64,000 nt of DNA, from contig JAALGY010000033.1 of NCBI GenBank assembly GCA_032358165.1, forward strand, positions 1,054,001 through 1,118,000, given 5' to 3'. The stretch's first letter is position 1. The number at the start of each line of letters is the position of its first letter. This DNA is from Diplosphaera chodatii. Lineage: Eukaryota > Chlorophyta > Trebouxiophyceae > Prasiolales > Stichococcaceae. Positions 1-12,200 of this stretch are shown here, piece by piece. The notes under the pieces were generated by a model that did not search any database, was not told the DNA's origin, and worked only from the letters and a program-made list of their open reading frames with translations. The translations under genes and the position numbers were made by a program.

Positions 1-945
1 ACAATGGCAGATTACATGCTGTGGCGCACCGTCGGTGCTCTGCGGCAGCAGCGTCAACACCTTCACGTCCTCGCTGTGCGCAGGCAGCAATGTGAACCAG
101 AGTGTCAGCGTGAGCCGCTCGCCGTGCAGCACCTCCGTCACCCTGTGTGTATTGCTCTCATCCGCCAGGAAGGTGGCCTGCAGTTGACCACAGGAAGCTC
201 GTGACGCAGCTTGCATTCAGCTGGTGCAGCAGTCTCCACTTGCTTGCAGCTACTTCCGACCGTTGTGTGGCGGGGTTGAAGACGCACCATGCTACCACAG
301 CTGGGCGAGACATGCTTGAGGCTGCCGTCCTGAAACTGCAACTCTCCACCACTGAAGGCGCCACCCGGCTCATTGAAGTACACCACAGCAGTCGCGTGGC
401 GCTGTGCCAGATAGGGCCTGCAAGCACGGCACAACAGGACATAGAGGACAGCATTTCTGCTGCCATGCCGTTGTGGCACCGCATGTACACAAACCCAAGC
501 TCATCGTGCCACTCACCTGTTGCTGTCATGATGCCAGTTGATTGCCGCACCCGCCGTCCAACTCACAAGTCCCGTGAACTCGATGCAAAGCCCAAAAGGG
601 TGTCCCAGAGCCTCCTCTGCCGCGGCAGCAACCTGGTCCCGTGCCGCAACCTGCACCAATCAGGCCTGGCCTGCCGCTCCGCATGCGCCAAAGATGGTGA
701 TGCATGCAGATGCACGCAAGCGAAGTCATCATTGGGTAGATTATTGAAGTCATGTGAGAGCGACTGACCACTGGTATCAACAAAGCCGGCTCGGCGTATG
801 CAATGTCGGAAAGCTTGCTCGTCCACAGGTGCGGGCTGTACCCAGCGGCACCCAGCGCACGATGAATGAACGTCAGCTCGGCGCACTCCTCAGCCGACAG
901 CACACCCGGCACAACGGCCCTGACTGCTGGCCGCTGCTGCTGCAT
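1..945 (-). CDS. 2-oxoglutarate/Fe(II)-dependent oxygenase, 3' end cut by the window
   Basis: Seen: about four exons read leftwards. The N-terminal exon contains PAVRAVVPGVLSAEECAEL. The next (about 655-535) ends in FTGLVSW...INWHHDSNR, with an H-x-D iron-binding pair. The third (about 460-290) has AVVYFNEPGGAFSGGELQF. The last (about 165-1) has NTHRVTEV and GERLTLTLWF, the distal iron His and the Arg that binds 2-oxoglutarate. Known: this H-x-D...H...R order on a jelly-roll fold marks prolyl-4-hydroxylase-like 2OG oxygenases, which hydroxylate proteins or small molecules using O2, Fe(II) and 2-oxoglutarate. The chosen start is the ATG at 945 (MQQQRP); the frame is open further upstream but without another ATG. 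The stop lies beyond base 1. The substrate cannot be told from the sequence. The family call is solid; a specific prolyl hydroxylase role is not. Confidence 0.8.
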
Positions 946-1054
946 GCATAGACCGCTGCTCCTGGATATGCCTGCAGCTGCTGCGGCCGCTGAGGCTGCA
1001 GCCGCTGTCACTCTTGCCGCATGACGCCAGCTTGTGAGCTGGCTCACAAAGATT

Positions 1055-1405
1055 TCAGTCTTGCTTCTTGGCCGCCTCCTCCGGCGTCTCGTTGAACGCT
1101 GTCAGCACGAAGATGATGAGCACCGCATTCACCGTCAACACCGCCAGTATCGCGCCCCCCACGGTGCGTGCCCAAGTGGTGACCTCACCCCGGATCAGGC
1201 GGTTCAAGATAAAGTCAATGGCACCGTGGCGGACGGCAAAGAAGACGGTCAGCGGCACGATGAACAAGGCTAGGGAGCACAGGGCCAGGTTGGCGCCAGC
1301 GGTGCGTGTCATGCCTGGCATGTTGGCGCCACTGGCATCAAAGAACCCATGCGCAGGCGCAGGACCTGACGCTCGCCTAACAAGAGCATGCAGGGACGCT
1401 TTCAC
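1055..1405 (-). CDS. VMA21: VMA21-like vacuolar H+-ATPase assembly factor
   Basis: Seen: one open segment of about 116 residues with two predicted membrane helices, around residues 41-59 (ALCSLALFIVPLTVFFAV) and 84-106 (VGGAILAVLTVNAVLIIFV). They are separated by a short polar loop, and the protein ends KKQD followed by TGA. Known: VMA21 is a small two-span ER protein that chaperones assembly of the V-ATPase membrane sector. The yeast protein also ends in a KKxx di-lysine ER-retrieval signal, so the C-terminus supports the call independently. The segment's first codon is GTG, so the true ATG is probably in an upstream exon between about 1405 and 1650 that I could not place. It lies head-to-tail with the oxygenase gene on the same strand, only about 110 bp upstream of that start. 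Confidence 0.8.
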   Translation of the reverse strand: MKASLHALVRRASGPAPAHGFFDASGANMPGMTRTAGANLALCSLALFIVPLTVFFAVRHGAIDFILNRLIRGEVTTWARTVGGAILAVLTVNAVLIIFVLTAFNETPEEAAKKQD

Positions 1406-1738
1406 GGCAGGGTATCAGACCGTAAGAGCGACACCGAGAGCGAGGGTGTTCAGGGGCCGATCGCATGGCCCTCGCCACATCATCCACGTGGGCAAAGAGC
1501 AGGAGGAGGTGCAGTGCCTCATCCTGCAGTCTCCGCTTGTAGCGGGCGGTCAAAACTGCTGTGTGAAGACCATTGATCCTACATAGTAAGTTTCGCACGG
1601 TGTTATGGCCGTTGATACACGGCAATATCGGAGGGATTCCTGCTAACACCGCACTCTCAGGCTGCAGACTTAGTCGCCTACGATGTAACGCTGCTGCTCC
1701 TGTGCCTGCTGCTCCTGTGCCTATGACCTTTGACGAAG

Positions 1739-2422
1739 ATGGACTCGACCTCCAACATGTGCCGTCAGATCATCGTGCACCCGCGGTTTCCACTGCCAAG
1801 GGCGCGCCCTGCACCAGCACGCAGCGTGGAGTGGAATCAGCTGCCGCTAGAGCTGCTAGACCGCGCGGCACAGTTCCTTGAGGCGCAGGACCTGTGCCGC
1901 TTGTCGTTGGTCAACCACGCCTGCAGGCAAGAAGCACGTTTTGGTTGGTCCTGCACATGTGGTTTGCAACCCGTCATCGGAGGGGCTCCACATCCTTGGG
2001 GCTTAAATGTGCGAAAGAACTGCCCGCACGACTGTGCAGTCTGCATCGTTGTCTGACTCTCTGGTTCCATTGCCTGCGGCAGAGAGGCCGCGGGAGCGCA
2101 GCATCTGTGGCAGCGGTGCTTCCATCGAAAATTTGGCGGCATCGGCTCCAGCGATCCCGAGCCATCCTGCTGGAAGGAACTGTACAGGTGGGTCGACGAA
2201 GATTGCACTCACTGAATAGACGCCGGATTTGACCACGACACCAGCAGTCAGCGCTGTTGCTAACATGGATGCCCCGCACTGTCGCCACATGTGGATGTGC
2301 TCGCTCGCAGGTACAACCATGAAGTTCTCTATACCGTCCTCATGTACCGTCGACCAGAGAAGCTGTTCAACCTTGGCGGTGGCGTCATCTACGTCAACAT
2401 GCCTGTCGGTGTCCCTGTGTAG
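1739..2422 (+). CDS. F-box protein
   Basis: Seen: the ATG at 1739 begins MDSTSNMCRQIIVHP and leads into an F-box, WNQLPLELLDRAAQFL...LCRLSLVNHACR, at about residues 32-65. Further plus-strand segments look coding: around 2093-2188 (LWQRCFHRKFGGIG...CWKELYR) and 2309-2422 (YNHEVLYTVLMYRRPEKL...VIYVNMPVG). The latter reaches a TAG. Known: F-box proteins recruit substrates to SCF (SKP1-cullin) ubiquitin ligases through SKP1. No substrate-binding repeat (LRR, Kelch, WD40) is visible, so the target is unknown. Another plus-strand segment near 2575-2685 (VGPVRLDRHHIGLKF) may be a further exon, so the 3' end is uncertain. The gene faces the methyltransferase on the opposite strand. Confidence 0.6.
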
Positions 2423-2795
2423 GCCTGATGTGCAGTTGACATGCCAGCCTGGTCCATCGGGGGACACAGGTTGCAGGCTCCTGCTGCCAGCGGCAACTCA
2501 CTGACCATTCCACGGGCCACAGCATTTATCAGCATTATGTAGCGCTACTGCATGGCACGGCATCGTGCTGTACATCAGTCTCACTTTTTGTGACCGTGGG
2601 GCCAGTTCGCCTTGACCGTCACCACATTGGGTTGAAATTTGATGCCGCTGTCCAAAGCAGGTGTCCCCATCAGCTGATGTGAGTAGCACACACTGTATAT
2701 TGTAGACAATCGGCTCGCACTGTTATCCAGGCCTCTGGCTCATCTACCCTCGCATCAGCTCATACAGATGCACGTGCTTTGCACCATGGCAAACC
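2423..2795. other. Convergent intergenic segment, no confident gene
   Basis: This lies between the 3' ends of the F-box gene and the methyltransferase. A plus-strand open stretch at about 2575-2685 could be a last F-box exon. Nothing else stands out. Confidence 0.4.
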
Positions 2796-4062
2796 TCAGC
2801 TCGTGGGTGCTGCAGCGGTTTCACCTGAAAACGGCAGAAGAGAGGCAGGCTGCGAACAGCGGGAAACACGGCTGACGGTGCATGTCACATCCCAAAGTCT
2901 GCAGCTCTGCATAGGAGCATAGCTTGCCTGTGTGAAGTGGTGACGCAGGCACTTGAGAAATCCCGCAAATGTTTCCTCATTTCGCCGCTCCAGTGCCAGC
3001 AATACTCTCGTCTTGCCAGGGGAACACAGTGCGCTGCAGGTGGTGCAGAAGTCTTCTGGATTTGGCGTGCTGCCATCCTGCAAAAGTGCCTACCGTATCT
3101 CGATCAATCTGAGCATGTCAAGCATACAAGCAGAATGCCTGGCGTAGCAGCATCATGCCACCTGATCGTCATAGCAAGCATCTGCCGCGATGACCATGTC
3201 CAGTCGCTTGGCAGACAAGGCAGCTACGGCTGCAGAGGAGCGTGTTGCGCCCCACGCAAGCTCGGCAGCCTCAGCGTTTCCGGCATCAGTCCTGTAAAAG
3301 CACACTTTGGGGTATCGTTCCTCGTTGAGATATAGACCTGTGCCAGTTTTCTGCAGGTTACACGCACGCCGACATTACCTGTGCCGGTGCAGCTCGTTCA
3401 GAGCAATGCTGTCCTGCATGACAGGCAGCACCTGCGCCAGGTCTGTGAGGACCACCTGCAGCAGGTGACAGAGCAGGCGTAGGTATGGCCTTCACCCAAT
3501 ATGTTGGTGAACGATTCGACAACAACAAGCTTTGCATCGGTGCACCTGTGCGCCCAGCTTGGCCAGGAAGATGCCGCAGAGACCAATGCCCGCTCCCAGT
3601 TCTACACATGTCGCGCCGATAAATCTGTGCCGTGGCTGCTGCGCTGCGCATCGTTGTGAACCTCATCGCCAAGTATGCAGCCAAGCCGTTGCAATGCAAT
3701 GCGATGTGACATGATGGCTAAAACCTCACATCACTACCGGGCGCGAGGTTGCGATTAGGGGTCACCAGATCCACAGTCAACTGGGGATTTGCTTTCAACG
3801 TACCTAGGTAGGCAGTCAGCACGATAGAGCTGTCCCAGAGGCAGGCGCCCACACCCACTTTGGCAGCACTAAGCAGGTGCGGTTGCGGTCGCAGGTGAAC
3901 ATTGATGCCGTTCACAGCGATGTCGATGTCCTCAGCAGCATGCACCTCCCAGCGATTGATACGCTCGAGCTGCCTCCTGACGCGCTGACCGTCCTCCCAT
4001 CTGCAGGTGAGGTGTTGAAGATCAAGCGCACAAGGTTTACGCAACGCACTGTGCATGCACAT
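2796..4062 (-). CDS. METTL21/FAM86-like protein methyltransferase
   Basis: Seen, in order on the minus strand: exon about 4015-3810 with VGVGACLWDSSIVLTAYL; exon about 3625-3540 with the SAM-binding motif I VELGAGIGLCGIFLAKLGAQ; exon about 3460-3390 with VVLTDLAQVLPVMQ and a following S-I-A-L-N; exon about 3270-3170 with LDMVIAADACY; and exon about 3083-2830 with RVLLALERRNEETF. Known: this motif series (W-D-x2, G-x-G-x-G, L-T-D, D-V/A-x-Y) is the class I SAM-dependent family that includes lysine methyltransferases METTL21, FAM86 and METTL22. Most characterised members modify chaperones or translation factors. The stop at 2796 is that of the last open segment; a further splice is possible. 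The start shown is the ATG at 4062, but an upstream exon may carry the real one. The exact substrate is unknown. Confidence 0.75.
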
Positions 4063-4942
4063 GTCAGTGCGCCATCATCCTTGGCTGCCGCCCGCAACTG
4101 ACCGCTGCTGATTACGAGGCAACACACCTCGTGATGTGGATGACGACCTCTGTCATAACCGAGAGTCATGCCGCCAGTGGGTCAAGGCGTCGCCAAGTAC
4201 CCAGGGTAGTAAAAGTGATGCGACGCCCTGACGCTGATGCTCATTGCAAGGCCATCGCCATCACCATCAACATGCCTGTAGCAGGTACACATACAGCGAG
4301 GCATACTGTCAATGAGACACCAACGGTGTGCAAATGTGAGATTTACACGACGACGTGCTACTTGAGTATGAATCCATGGATCATGCCACTCCTCTGGCGC
4401 ATGTGATGACGCCCCCTGCGGGCGTGCAACGACAACTGTAAAGGTATGGCACCAGGGCTGCTGAGGGGTGTACGATGCATCTCATGGAATGTTTGCACCT
4501 ATATGCGACCATTGCAAGTAGCAACAGAGCAACGACATCCATGAACTTGCAACAAGTTTGCTGCACCGTTCAAAGCTACTACGAGCCCTACGAGTGTTTA
4601 TGAGAAGGTTCCGACAAACTATGAAACGGACCAACGTCGCGTGTGCTCACAATACTATACAAAGATTGCCACACGCGGTGGCAGCACGATGGTGCTGCAA
4701 CATGTAGCAGACTGTGTGTAAAATGTGTGGCTGCCCCCCGCACAGCGGACAGGGCAACAGTGGCTCAAGTGCTGCTGCATGTGCTGTGTGGAAATCCCGA
4801 TGACCAGCCGTGTGTCTTCAGCGCTCCGCAGCGGCACCTCAGCTGACCACAGACGTTTGCCATCGCTGCAGTAGAGGCCGGTGCAGTGGTAGTGCAGCAG
4901 AACCTCCCCCCTCTCCGGCCTCATACACGCCATACATCCACA
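4063..4942. other. Intergenic region without a supportable gene
   Basis: This lies between the methyltransferase start and the universal stress protein stop. Short open stretches on both strands (for example 4655-4933 minus) show no recognisable motif. It is probably the 3' UTR of the stress-protein gene plus the promoter of the methyltransferase. Confidence 0.4.
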
Positions 4943-5681
4943 TCAGTGCACGCAGAGCACTGGCTGCTGGCTGTGGTGTGTGCAGAAGCTGGTGATGGAT
5001 CCGAGGAACAGCTCCTGAAGCTTGCTGCGGCTGCGCCGCGCCATGACGATGGCGATTGCTCCCAGCTGATCAGCGGTGCGGCAGAGGACGCTGCCAATGG
5101 AGTCTGAGCTGGCATCCGACTGCAAATGTCGTGTTCATACAGATCAGACCCGGGTGTTGTTTTTCAGGGACATATGTGAGGCCCTGCTACAGCAGCAGCC
5201 GTGAAATGCGCAAGCTGGTCGATGATGATATGCCACACGATTGGGATGCATGTTAGCCAGTGCTCACCGTGATCAGGTGCACGACGGGCGGAGGCTGCAG
5301 CGCCTGCACTTTGGTGCCGAAACGCGCCTGGAGGAACTGCTTGGCGGACTCCACTACCTGCTCGTGCGGAGTCGGGGCTGGCTGCGGCAGGTAGTCCACC
5401 GGCGGCGCGCCATGGTGCTCAACTTGTGGCGCCGGTCGCTCGATGACGTGCACGATGTTCAGCTCATCGCCCCTGCACACGACCAACATCGTGAGAGCGC
5501 ACCCGTAGCTTGTATACAGACACTGTCTTTTGATACAGTAATGTCATGCACCAGCTATTCGTCCGCGAGGTGCTGACCGCAGCCAGCCTTACATTCTATA
5601 CAAGTGCAGCAGCGTCCATGCCAGCGCTCGCTCGCTCTCGTCTGAGTCGCTGGCAGCGATGACGATCTTGCGGCCGCTCAT
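4943..5681 (-). CDS. Universal stress protein (UspA-like) domain protein
   Basis: Seen: the first exon starts at the ATG at 5681 and reads MSGRKIVIAASDSDESERAL, the typical first strand and helix of a UspA fold. A middle exon (about 5489-5262) contains LNIVHVIERPAP and VVESAKQFLQARFG. The last exon (about 5115-4943) contains DQLGAIAIVMARRSRSK and LGSITSFCTHHSQQPVLCVH, then TGA. Known: UspA domains are alpha/beta folds, many binding ATP through G-x2-G-x9-G-S/T. Here the second half of that motif (LGSIT) is present but the first glycines are replaced by A-R-R-S, so nucleotide binding is doubtful. Length is about 160 residues, as usual for a single domain. It is divergently arranged with RFC1. 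Confidence 0.8.
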
Positions 5682-6218
5682 AGCGCACTGTGGCTGCGTC
5701 ACATTGCAGCAGGCCTGCAACTGGCGTTCTGTTTCCAGTTCTGGCACCACTTGCGCAAAAGCACGAGTAGACGGCGACCTCCGCCGACGAGTCGTGTGCA
5801 GATGCTCAGAAGATGCCGTCGATCAATCTTGCAGACTGCTTGCTTGACAATAGTGCAAGAATGCACTTGCTGGCGATTGTTGCCGCAACATGTCGGAAGC
5901 CAGCATTGCAACATTTGGCACCTGCCATGCTGCACACGGGCCATTGTGCATTTGCAGCTGTACACGGACGGACTGGCCATGCTTTGTCTGCCTTGACGAT
6001 CACCGCTGAATCGCGGCCATTCCGTGCTGGCCGTGTCTGTTAATCAGAAGCAGCTGCGCTGCCAAGTGGTGCACGATTGCTGCAAGTGCTAGCAGCAGTG
6101 CTTGCAGGTGGCGGTATGACGGCTCTACGATGACCTTGCTGTGGAGCCATCCGCAAGCCCTGGTGTCTGAGGATGGTGCGTCACTATCAGCCGCGCATTG
6201 GCGCACAGCGTCCACAGC
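5682..6218. promoter_or_regulatory. Divergent promoter region between the stress-protein gene and RFC1
   Basis: This 537-bp stretch separates two start codons pointing away from each other, so it should hold both promoters and 5' UTRs. I see no clear TATA box or other named element in it. Confidence 0.4.
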
Positions 6219-9200
6219 ATGATGGTGTGACTTGCGGTGATCTCAAAGCATACTGCTGAAAATAAGCTTGCTTCGATCCGCAGGATATCCGTAACTTCTT
6301 CAAGTCATCAGGTGGCAGCGATGGTGGCGATGGTGAGCTGCGTGCATTGCTGCATCCGCCTTGAGCTGCGGTCATTCCGGGAGCGTGCCAGAGGAGTACC
6401 CTGCAGCTGTGGTGTCACCACGACGTGCAACGCAGGAAGGATTTGCATAATCGTGGTTGAGTGTTCGTATAGCAGGCAAGAAGCGCAGCACAGATGCTGA
6501 GGCGATTGGATCGCCAGCAGCAAAGAAAGCTAAGAAGGCTGATGGCTCCGCAGCCACGCCCAAAAAGTCGACAGCCACGCCCAGCAAGGGCGCCGCCAAG
6601 AGCACCAAAGCAACCCCAAAGGTAGGCACTGGCTGGTGCCACCGTCAGTGTCATACTGTGTGTACGGCACATGACGCCAACCGTCGGACAACATTTGCCG
6701 ATGAAATAGCAACCTGCTCAAGCACGCAGCTTGTCACGTGCGTAGGCATCGCCAGCATCCAGCAAAGGCAGAGGCAACACGTCAGCAGGGCGAAACAGGA
6801 AACGCCCTGTTGTGCTGAGCGACAGCGATGAGCCGGACGGCTCTGATGTGAGATGGCCATTCACTGGGAAGATAGCAGAGGCTCTTTCATCGTTGGCACA
6901 TCACCTGCACTTGCAGGATGCTAGAGCAGCTTTCCGACTGATCTCAGAGACTGCTCCTGACTGTTACATTGACGTCTAGATTTGCATGTATGCAGTTCGA
7001 ACCCGGCAGTGATGAAGAAGAGGGCGCCTCTGACATCGAAATAGATCTCGTCAGCAGCGACGACAATGACGTGGTGAGTAAGACCATAAACGGTTTGTGC
7101 ATAGGATACAAGCCTGCACAGAACATGCTTCATGTGTGACTCATGCTTTATCCGGTCTCTGTGTGCTGCAGTCACCTTCAGCCAAACTTCTCGATTGATT
7201 TGCAGACACCTGCCAAGAAGCCTGCAGCACGCTCGCCTGCCGGCAAGCCAGCGGCAAAGAGGAAAGCGCCGGCTGCAAAGCCAGCCAAGGGCGGCAAGAA
7301 GGCTGCCAAAAACGAGATCGTGATCACACCGCACAGCCCAAAGTGAGGCTCGACCCTGCAGCGGGAAGGTGTTGGTGTCAGTTGGCCGGTGTACCACTGT
7401 CTCCAATGCTGTTGGCCAGGTTGTCACACACACTCTCACAGACGAATGCATTCACCCAAGACCTGTATCCAAACAGAGAAGCAAGGCCGACAGGAGAGGC
7501 TGCTGCAGCGTCGGTGGCGTCCCCGGGAGCGCGGCGGGTGCCAAAGAGCTTCTCACATGCAGCGACTGAGCAGGGGGATGATGAGCCTGCAAAACCCGCT
7601 GCAGCGACGCCGAGCTCAGAGCCGAAGCCAAAGCCGGCACCCAGGAAGCGCAGCACTCCAAAGGTGGGGCGGGGCGCTTTCGGGTCAAGTTTGCGTCATC
7701 AGGAATGTGAGGTGTCTTGCCACAGGTCACTGTGACATACGTTGGTTGAGGAACCGCGTATCATGGACGTGCAGGGCAAGAAGCCTGATCCGTACGAGCA
7801 CCTATCAGAGGATGCGCGCGCTGCCATGGAGGCAGTGGAGAAGGCCGCTAAGGGCCTGCCGCCAACAGAGGATTTGCAGATGACAGTGTTTGAGGGTGAC
7901 GGCGGTTTCGGCAACAAGCCCCCAGATGAGCCGCCGAACCGAGGCTCCAAGGTAGGAGCCAGGCATGTCCTATCAATGCTCATGCCTGTCGGCTTTGTTG
8001 AGTTAGTACCTCCAGAATGGCTGTCACGACACTCGATGGCATTGCAGCGTCCATCCAAATGCTGGTTGTAGGCGGCGCCGCGTGGCCACCCTGATGGCCT
8101 GACCGGCAAGGCATTCGTCATCTCGGGTGTGTTGGACTCGCTGCAGCGGGAGGAGGCAGAAGACTTCATCAGGTGCTGCCATGCTACACGCCCGATCTGT
8201 CTACACTGTCGGTCACATGTGTGGTCGAAGGCTCACTGAACAGCTTGACATCCCATCACAGCCGTGCTGCTCGGTGGTTGCAGGAGGCACGGCGGCCGGG
8301 TAACGGGCTCCGTGTCTGGCAAGACCAACTTCTTGCTGGTGGGGGCCCAGTGTGGCAAGTCGAAGTTGAAAGCGGTGCGTCGGGCTGCTGACAACTGTGT
8401 TGACTGCATAAGGCAATGCACTACTGTGCGGGCGCCCAAACCAGCTAGAGCACATTGACTGTATGCCTCAGTCATTTCAGCAAGACCCCTTCATGTGTCG
8501 GATGTCCAGGCTGAGGAGAAGGGAACAAAGGTCATTGACGAGGACGGCCTATTTGCTCTGGTGGGTGCAACGACACAGCTGGCAGGCGCGTCGCAGTCGG
8601 CGCCCGCGGACGGCGATGTGAAGCCTGTGGTGCCGCCGCCCACTGTCGTGTCGTCAAGGCCGGCAGCAGCACCAGCAGCGGCGGTGAAGTCATCAGGGGC
8701 AGCAGGACCTTCACAGCCTCCAGTCCCGCTTGGCGGTCCGAAAGGTCGGTTGGCAATGCCGGTACTCACACATGCAACCATGTGACACAGTAGAGGCACA
8801 GGTTCTGCAAAAGCTGATGGTCACCATCGTGTCACCAGCATGCATCCCATCACACTACGTTTCACTAATTGTTTCTTATCTCTGACATCCTGCTTGCCTG
8901 AATGCTGGCTGCTTATACAGACAAAAGTGCTTTCTCACTGGCTGATCATGTCGTATCACTCTCTCGGCAGGGGTGCAGCCATTGGCCCAGCCCCCGCGGC
9001 ACACCAGCGGCGGCGAGCTGTGGGTGGAGAAGCACAAACCCAAGCACTCACGGGAGCTGGTGGGCAACAACACCCTCATCGCCACCCTGCGTCAGTGGCT
9101 GGAGACCTGGTGCGCGTCCCGTGATTTGTTGCCCGAGAGCCACAGCAGATGGAACTCAGCACCTACACCCCCTGGCTTGCACCATGCAAACAGCCATAAG

Positions 9201-12200
9201 TAAGTGCAGTAAAGGATCATAGCAGGCCCGACGGCAGCAGACAGCCATAACTGAGTGCAGTAGCGGATGATAGCAGACCCGATGTCAGTTGTTACTTCCC
9301 TTGCAGGGAGAGAGTGCATCTGCGGGGCGAGGCTCCGCAGGAGGCCAAGTCCAAGGGCCGCAACAAGGACATGTCCAAGAAGGCGGTCCTGCTGAGCGGT
9401 CCGCCTGGCATTGGCAAGACGTCTTCGGCAATGATCATCAGCCGGTGCGTGCGCTGGTGTCGCCGTTGAGAAGGGACCAGGCTGCTGGGTTCTTCTGCTG
9501 GGTGGCTGTGATATGAGGTTACAAACGGTCTCAGCATGGTGCAACGACTGTTGTCTCAGCATTTGCATGCACGGCTTGCTACACCAACTCACATATCATC
9601 TGTGAAACTCCACACATCTCAGGGAGCTTGGGTTCCTGCCGGTGGAGGTCAATGCGAGCGACACGCGCAACAAGAGCGATGCCAAGGTCAAAGCTGGCAT
9701 CGGCGGCAAGCTCTCCAATGCAGTCCGGGAGCTCGCCACCAACTCTGCCATTGGAGCAGGCGCCGACGGCCGCCCGAAGCGGGTAGGTAGATGGTCATCC
9801 TTCATGTCAGGGCTGCTGTGGGTCTGGTCGCCTAGGGCTGCTGCCGCTGGTGGTCAGCATCAGGCAGACTTCCGTCTACTGCTATCATCCATTTACAGCT
9901 GGAGCCATTTCCTGTTTGGCCACACGGCATAAAATGTGAGCATGTTGTGCAGCTGCGAGTCAGTTCTCAGCAAAATAATTTTGGGTGTCCCAAACCATGG
10001 TGGATAGGATCATGGTGCATCAAAGCACATGCGATGTCTGTTGCTGCTGCACTCGCGGCAGCTGTCAAGCACACGCAACATGCCATGGCCATGTCATTGC
10101 AGACGGTGCTGATCATGGACGAGGTGGATGGCATGAGCGCCGGCGACCGCGGTGGCGTCGCAGACCTCATCATCACCATCGCAAAGTCCAAGATCCCGAT
10201 CATTGCCATCTGCAACGACAAGTACAACCAGAAGCTCAAGTCGCTGCGCAACCATTGCCTTGAGCTGGAGTATCGGTAAGTAATAAGCAGTCCGGCTGCA
10301 GGGAACTCAAACCTGCTGTGCAAACTGTCGTTTGTTGTCCTGGTGTGTCAACACAGTCGGGGTACCTGGCTGGCCTGAGCGCCAGCTGGCAGCGCGCACC
10401 TGCAGCAAAGCAGCACTAGAGGTGAGCGGTTGCAATGGGCTGGATGCAGGCGGCCCACATCACAGCAGATCACAGCACGCATGATGAACGTGGCGCGGCA
10501 AGAGGGCCTGGCCGTCAATGAGGCGTCCATGAAGGCGCTTGTTGAGGTGACACCTGCCTTACAAATCGAGCATGCTCTTGTCAAGCGGCACCTTTAAAAA
10601 GCAGCACTGGCTGTGGACAGATATGCAGCAATAGCAGCGCACATGCTGCTGGTCGTACATCCATGCACATGGTAGCTGCATGCTTGGCAGGGCGCGCATG
10701 GCGATCTGCGGCTACTGCTGGGGCAGCTGCAGATGGTGCGGCTCAGCGCGGCCGCCATGCAGTATGACGATGTGAAGCGACAGGCGCTCAATGCGAAGGT
10801 GAATGCTCCCATGTGTCCTTGAGACATGCCGATGCCACTGGGTCTAGCAATTGTGGAGGCACTCGGGCATCCTCTAGGGTCATGTGTACACGCGCTGCCA
10901 CTGTAGCAAGTGGTATGACGGGGTGCTCACACGGTGGTATGGGCCACTGTCGCACGGGCCACTGCACCCGGAAGCTGTGAGAAACCCTTCGAGACAGCGC
11001 AAGCTTTGCCAGCTACCGTGCAGGCCCGTTCGATCGCCATGACGCTGGTGCGCACAACATCTGTGGTGTCCCCGTGCAGGACGCGGACATGAGCCCCTTT
11101 GAAGCGGCACGCAAGCTGCTCGATGCAGACAGTCAGAAGATGACTCTGGGCGCCAAGGCGGACCTGGTCTTCCAGGTGTCGGTATCGCTCCTTTTGTCGT
11201 GCCCCTCAGATCCGCAGATGCACGCTTGTATGCTCATATGTTGTCAGCGTCCCCTATCCCATGAGGGCGCCATTTAGCATGATGTGGCAACACGATGGCA
11301 TGACTTTGTTTTGCTGCGCTGCTGCAGGACATGGATCTTGTGCCGCTGCTCATCCAGGAGAACTACCTGAACCACAGGCCAGCACATTGCGGCAACGACC
11401 TGCAGCACATGCGGGTGTGCCCTCTAGTGCTCTCACGCACTCGCGTGGCCCGAGTCTGGCTTGTGAACCTGTGTCGCACCCTGCAGGCATCATATTGTTA
11501 TCATGCATTTGACGTGCAGGAGGTGCTGCAGGCGTTGATTGTACCTGATGTTGTGTGCGTGTGCTGCAGCTGTTGGCTCAGGCGGCGGACGCGCTGTCCC
11601 TGGGTGACGACGTGACGCGGCAGGTGCTGAACATAGCCTGCTCCGAGTTGAACACAGGCACTGCTGCTGCGGCCCGGCACACGATGCCATCATCATGTGC
11701 ACAGGTACCGGAGTGGGCACTGCAATGGACAGCTGACATGGTGCTTGCAACTGCGCTTCATCTGCAGGTCCGGCAGTACCAGAACTGGGGCCTGATGCCA
11801 TTTGCCGCCGTCATCGGCAACGTGTACCCCGCGACATACATCCGTGGCAACCGCTTCGGCTTTGGCTTGTACCCAGGCAAGTGGCCCGGCAGCCTGCATG
11901 CATGTGTGCGGTACCCATCTGTCTCTGTGGCCGAGCAGCGAGGGCAGGCCACCTGCAAGCCACATAACACAGCTGCTGAGCAGCCTGCTGCTTTTGCAGT
12001 CCATGGTCCAGTGTAGTGCCGCTGGGCTGCCATTTCAGCCTCCATGTTGCACAGTCTGATCGTTCCTCACTTTCAGGCGAGACCAACTTCCCACGGTTCA
12101 GCGCCTGGTTTGGCGCGAACAGCAGCGCCGGCAAGCAGCGCCGGCTGCTCGGCGAGCTGCACACCCGCCTGGCCGCCTCCAGCAACTTTGTGTCCGACCG

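Noticed and set aside
4655..4933. 92-codon minus-strand open frame downstream of the universal stress protein
   Set aside because: No motif, Cys/His-rich and compositionally random; it lies where the 3' UTR of the stress-protein gene is expected.
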